Shown one piece after another: positions 5,792-6,918 of a stretch of 6,918 nt of DNA. Each line of letters opens with the position of its first letter. Position 1 is the stretch's first letter. Origin of the DNA: Spirochaetales bacterium (GTDB lineage Bacteria > Spirochaetota > Spirochaetia > Sphaerochaetales > Sphaerochaetaceae). The DNA lies in the NCBI GenBank assembly GCA_017962865.1, contig JAGCUM010000037.1:1-6918 (forward strand), read 5' to 3'. A model generated the notes under the pieces. That model was not told the origin of the DNA. It worked only from the letters and a program-made list of their open reading frames with translations, and did not search any database. The position numbers and the translations under genes are program-made.

Positions 5792-6817
5792 TCAGTATTT
5801 GTTGTGGACCTTCTCGGCAAAGCACATGATGTCACGGACCTCAATGACCGTTCCGTCGTCAAGGACGGCCTTTCCGCTCATGCGGCCGAACACCTGATGC
5901 TGGTCGGAGACGATGATCTTGTAGTCAAGGCAGGCAGCTCTGTCCAGAACCGGTACGAAATCCATCTCGAAACGACCGTTCGAGGATGTGGACTTCCACG
6001 GCTTGGTGTAGCTGTCTGAGGGTATGTGGAAGGTAATGTCATCCAGCTTGTGGACCTTGCCGTTATAGAAGATGACGTTTTCCGAGGCCGCCTTGGTGTT
6101 GCCGAAACCGTAGCCGATGTTGAAGCCGAAGCTGTTGCCGTTGATATCGGCATTGCCCGAGCCCCAGAACCATGTGTTGTCGTAGGTCCAGACGCCACGG
6201 CCCCAGTCCAGTGTTCCGAAATCCGTCGAGGGGTTGAATTCATAGCTCTTTCCGTCGAACTCCATCCAGCCTGATGCCCTCATGCAGTTGATCTTCTGGT
6301 TGTAGTAGAAGTGGCGCTTCTTGTCCCACGGGGTGGCGATGACCATGCTTTCCATATCGGGTTGATCGAGCCTGATCTTGCAGGAGAAGCTCTTGTTGTC
6401 GCAGAAGTCTGCGAAATTGCATTCTATGGTTCTGAAGCCTTTTCCGACATCGAAGCGCATCTGCAGTCTCTTGTCTTCATATTTCGTCTGTCCGGCAGAG
6501 GAATCGGATGGAAGGCCGAGCTTTCCCATGGGGAAGGGCTTGAGCACGGTCTCAGTGTGTTCCCAGGGTTTATCTCCGAAGGTCAGAAGGGAGACCGACT
6601 GAAGTCCGATGTAGCCGTCGTCCGAAATCGTGAACGCACCGGCGAACGAATCGCTGAGGACAAGATAATAGTCCCATTCCTTGATTCTCCACTTGGGAGC
6701 CCTGATCATGGATCTGTCGTATTTCTGGACCAACCTGCGGGACCAGCCGGGTTCGCGGAGATTTCCGTCACTGTTCAGGAGAAGCTGACTGTTGATTACT
6801 TCGTGATTTCTGCTCAT
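5792..6817 (-). CDS. DUF2804 family protein
   Basis: This is a 341-residue protein of unknown function. It shows the conserved blocks of the DUF2804 family in order: EPGW at 22-25, YDRSMIRAPKWRIKEWDYY at 33-51, EHTETVLKPFPMGKLGLP at 86-103, MVIATPW at 158-164, YYNQKINCM at 171-179, then DFGTLDWGRGVWTYDNTW at 199-216, GFNIGYGFG at 231-239 and ENVIFY at 246-251. It has no signal peptide or membrane segment, so it is probably cytoplasmic. Its many Trp, Tyr and Gly residues suit a beta-rich, lipocalin-like fold, but that is inference. I chose ATG 6817 because MSRNHEV is followed at once by the family's usual opening (LLxxDGxLxEPGW) and by a well-placed promoter. An upstream in-frame TTG at 6889 would add 24 residues that overlap that promoter. 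It converges on the MutS-related gene across a repeat-filled gap. Confidence 0.9.
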   Translation of the reverse strand: MSRNHEVINSQLLLNSDGNLREPGWSRRLVQKYDRSMIRAPKWRIKEWDYYLVLSDSFAGAFTISDDGYIGLQSVSLLTFGDKPWEHTETVLKPFPMGKLGLPSDSSAGQTKYEDKRLQMRFDVGKGFRTIECNFADFCDNKSFSCKIRLDQPDMESMVIATPWDKKRHFYYNQKINCMRASGWMEFDGKSYEFNPSTDFGTLDWGRGVWTYDNTWFWGSGNADINGNSFGFNIGYGFGNTKAASENVIFYNGKVHKLDDITFHIPSDSYTKPWKSTSSNGRFEMDFVPVLDRAACLDYKIIVSDQHQVFGRMSGKAVLDDGTVIEVRDIMCFAEKVHNKY

Positions 6818-6823
6818 GGTTGC

Positions 6824-6852
6824 ATTTTCAACCCGCAAAACCGCGCTGTCAA
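6824..6852 (-). promoter_or_regulatory. Sigma70-type promoter of DUF2804 gene, predicted leaderless
   Basis: On the - strand a perfect TTGACA -35 (6847-6852) is followed after 17 bases by GAAAAT (6824-6829, 4 of 6 consensus). The -10 ends 6 bases before the ATG at 6817, so transcription should begin at about the start codon. No Shine-Dalgarno is seen between them (GCAACC). The geometry is the same as that before the MutS-related gene at 3936. Confidence 0.6.
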
Positions 6853-6866
6853 TGATTGAATGGGAA

Positions 6867-6918
6867 TCAGTTCTGATTAGGGTCTGCAATCAGTTCGAGC
6901 AGGGCATCTCTCTTGGAA
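6867..6918 (-). CDS. Possible C-terminal end of another gene, cut by window edge
   Basis: On the - strand one frame runs from the window edge to a TGA at 6867-6869 and reads SKRDALLELIADPNQN, which looks like an ordinary helical protein end. The stop lies 14 bases before the TTGACA box of the DUF2804 promoter, a natural place for an upstream gene to finish. With only 16 residues the product cannot be named, and an open frame this short could be chance. Confidence 0.35.
   Translation of the reverse strand, partial: SKRDALLELIADPNQN

Noticed and set aside
6818..6889. TTG start at 6889 extending the DUF2804 protein by 24 residues
   Set aside because: The extension is not like the family's N-terminus, overlaps the TTGACA/GAAAAT promoter and has no Shine-Dalgarno.
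1..6918. tRNA, rRNA, insertion sequence or phage attachment site
   Set aside because: I saw no cloverleaf-like sequence, transposase motif, terminal inverted repeats or integrase anywhere in the window.

Overview
The window is about 52% GC by eye (not computed) and most likely comes from a diderm, carbohydrate-fermenting bacterium. The diderm call rests on a secreted protein that looks like a small outer-membrane beta-barrel and on a lipoprotein with a standard lipobox. Pectinesterase and rhamnulose-1-phosphate aldolase point to growth on pectin and rhamnogalacturonan-type plant material. A gut or rumen spirochaete (Sphaerochaetaceae or Treponema-like) is my best guess. It rests on overall protein character only, with no rRNA or marker gene to confirm it.

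Layout, left to right. (1) Positions 1-552 hold the C-terminal half of a pectin methylesterase on +, cut by the window edge and followed by a good intrinsic terminator. (2) Positions 622-3034 hold a tight three-gene + strand operon: a seven-helix Bax-inhibitor-1 family membrane protein, a predicted small outer-membrane protein whose TTG start overlaps the previous stop, and a lipoprotein of the alkaline phosphatase / nucleotide pyrophosphatase superfamily. (3) rhaD on - (3027-3839) converges on this operon and overlaps its last gene by 8 bp. (4) A 96-bp divergent promoter region separates rhaD from a 579-residue MutS-related ATPase on + (3936-5675) that lacks the mismatch-recognition domain. 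(5) The 116-bp convergent gap 5676-5791 is built from three different short tandem repeats. (6) A DUF2804 protein lies on - (5792-6817), and a probable C-terminal scrap of another - strand gene reaches the right edge.

Functionally, the pectinesterase and rhaD fit one theme: demethylating pectin, then splitting the rhamnulose-1-phosphate made from released rhamnose. They are not in one transcription unit, and no other rhamnose genes are visible. The three-gene operon spans inner membrane, outer membrane and a lipid-anchored envelope enzyme, suggesting an envelope-related role, but no specific function can be assigned.

The most interesting signal is regulatory. The MutS-related gene and the DUF2804 gene both lack a convincing Shine-Dalgarno. 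Each has a sigma70-like promoter with a 17-bp spacer whose -10 hexamer ends exactly 6 bases before the ATG, so transcription should start at or within a base or so of the start codon (leaderless mRNA). The bax, phosphodiesterase and rhaD genes carry ordinary Shine-Dalgarno sequences. I did not find a clearly new multi-gene system such as a defence island or CRISPR; most genes belong to recognisable families.
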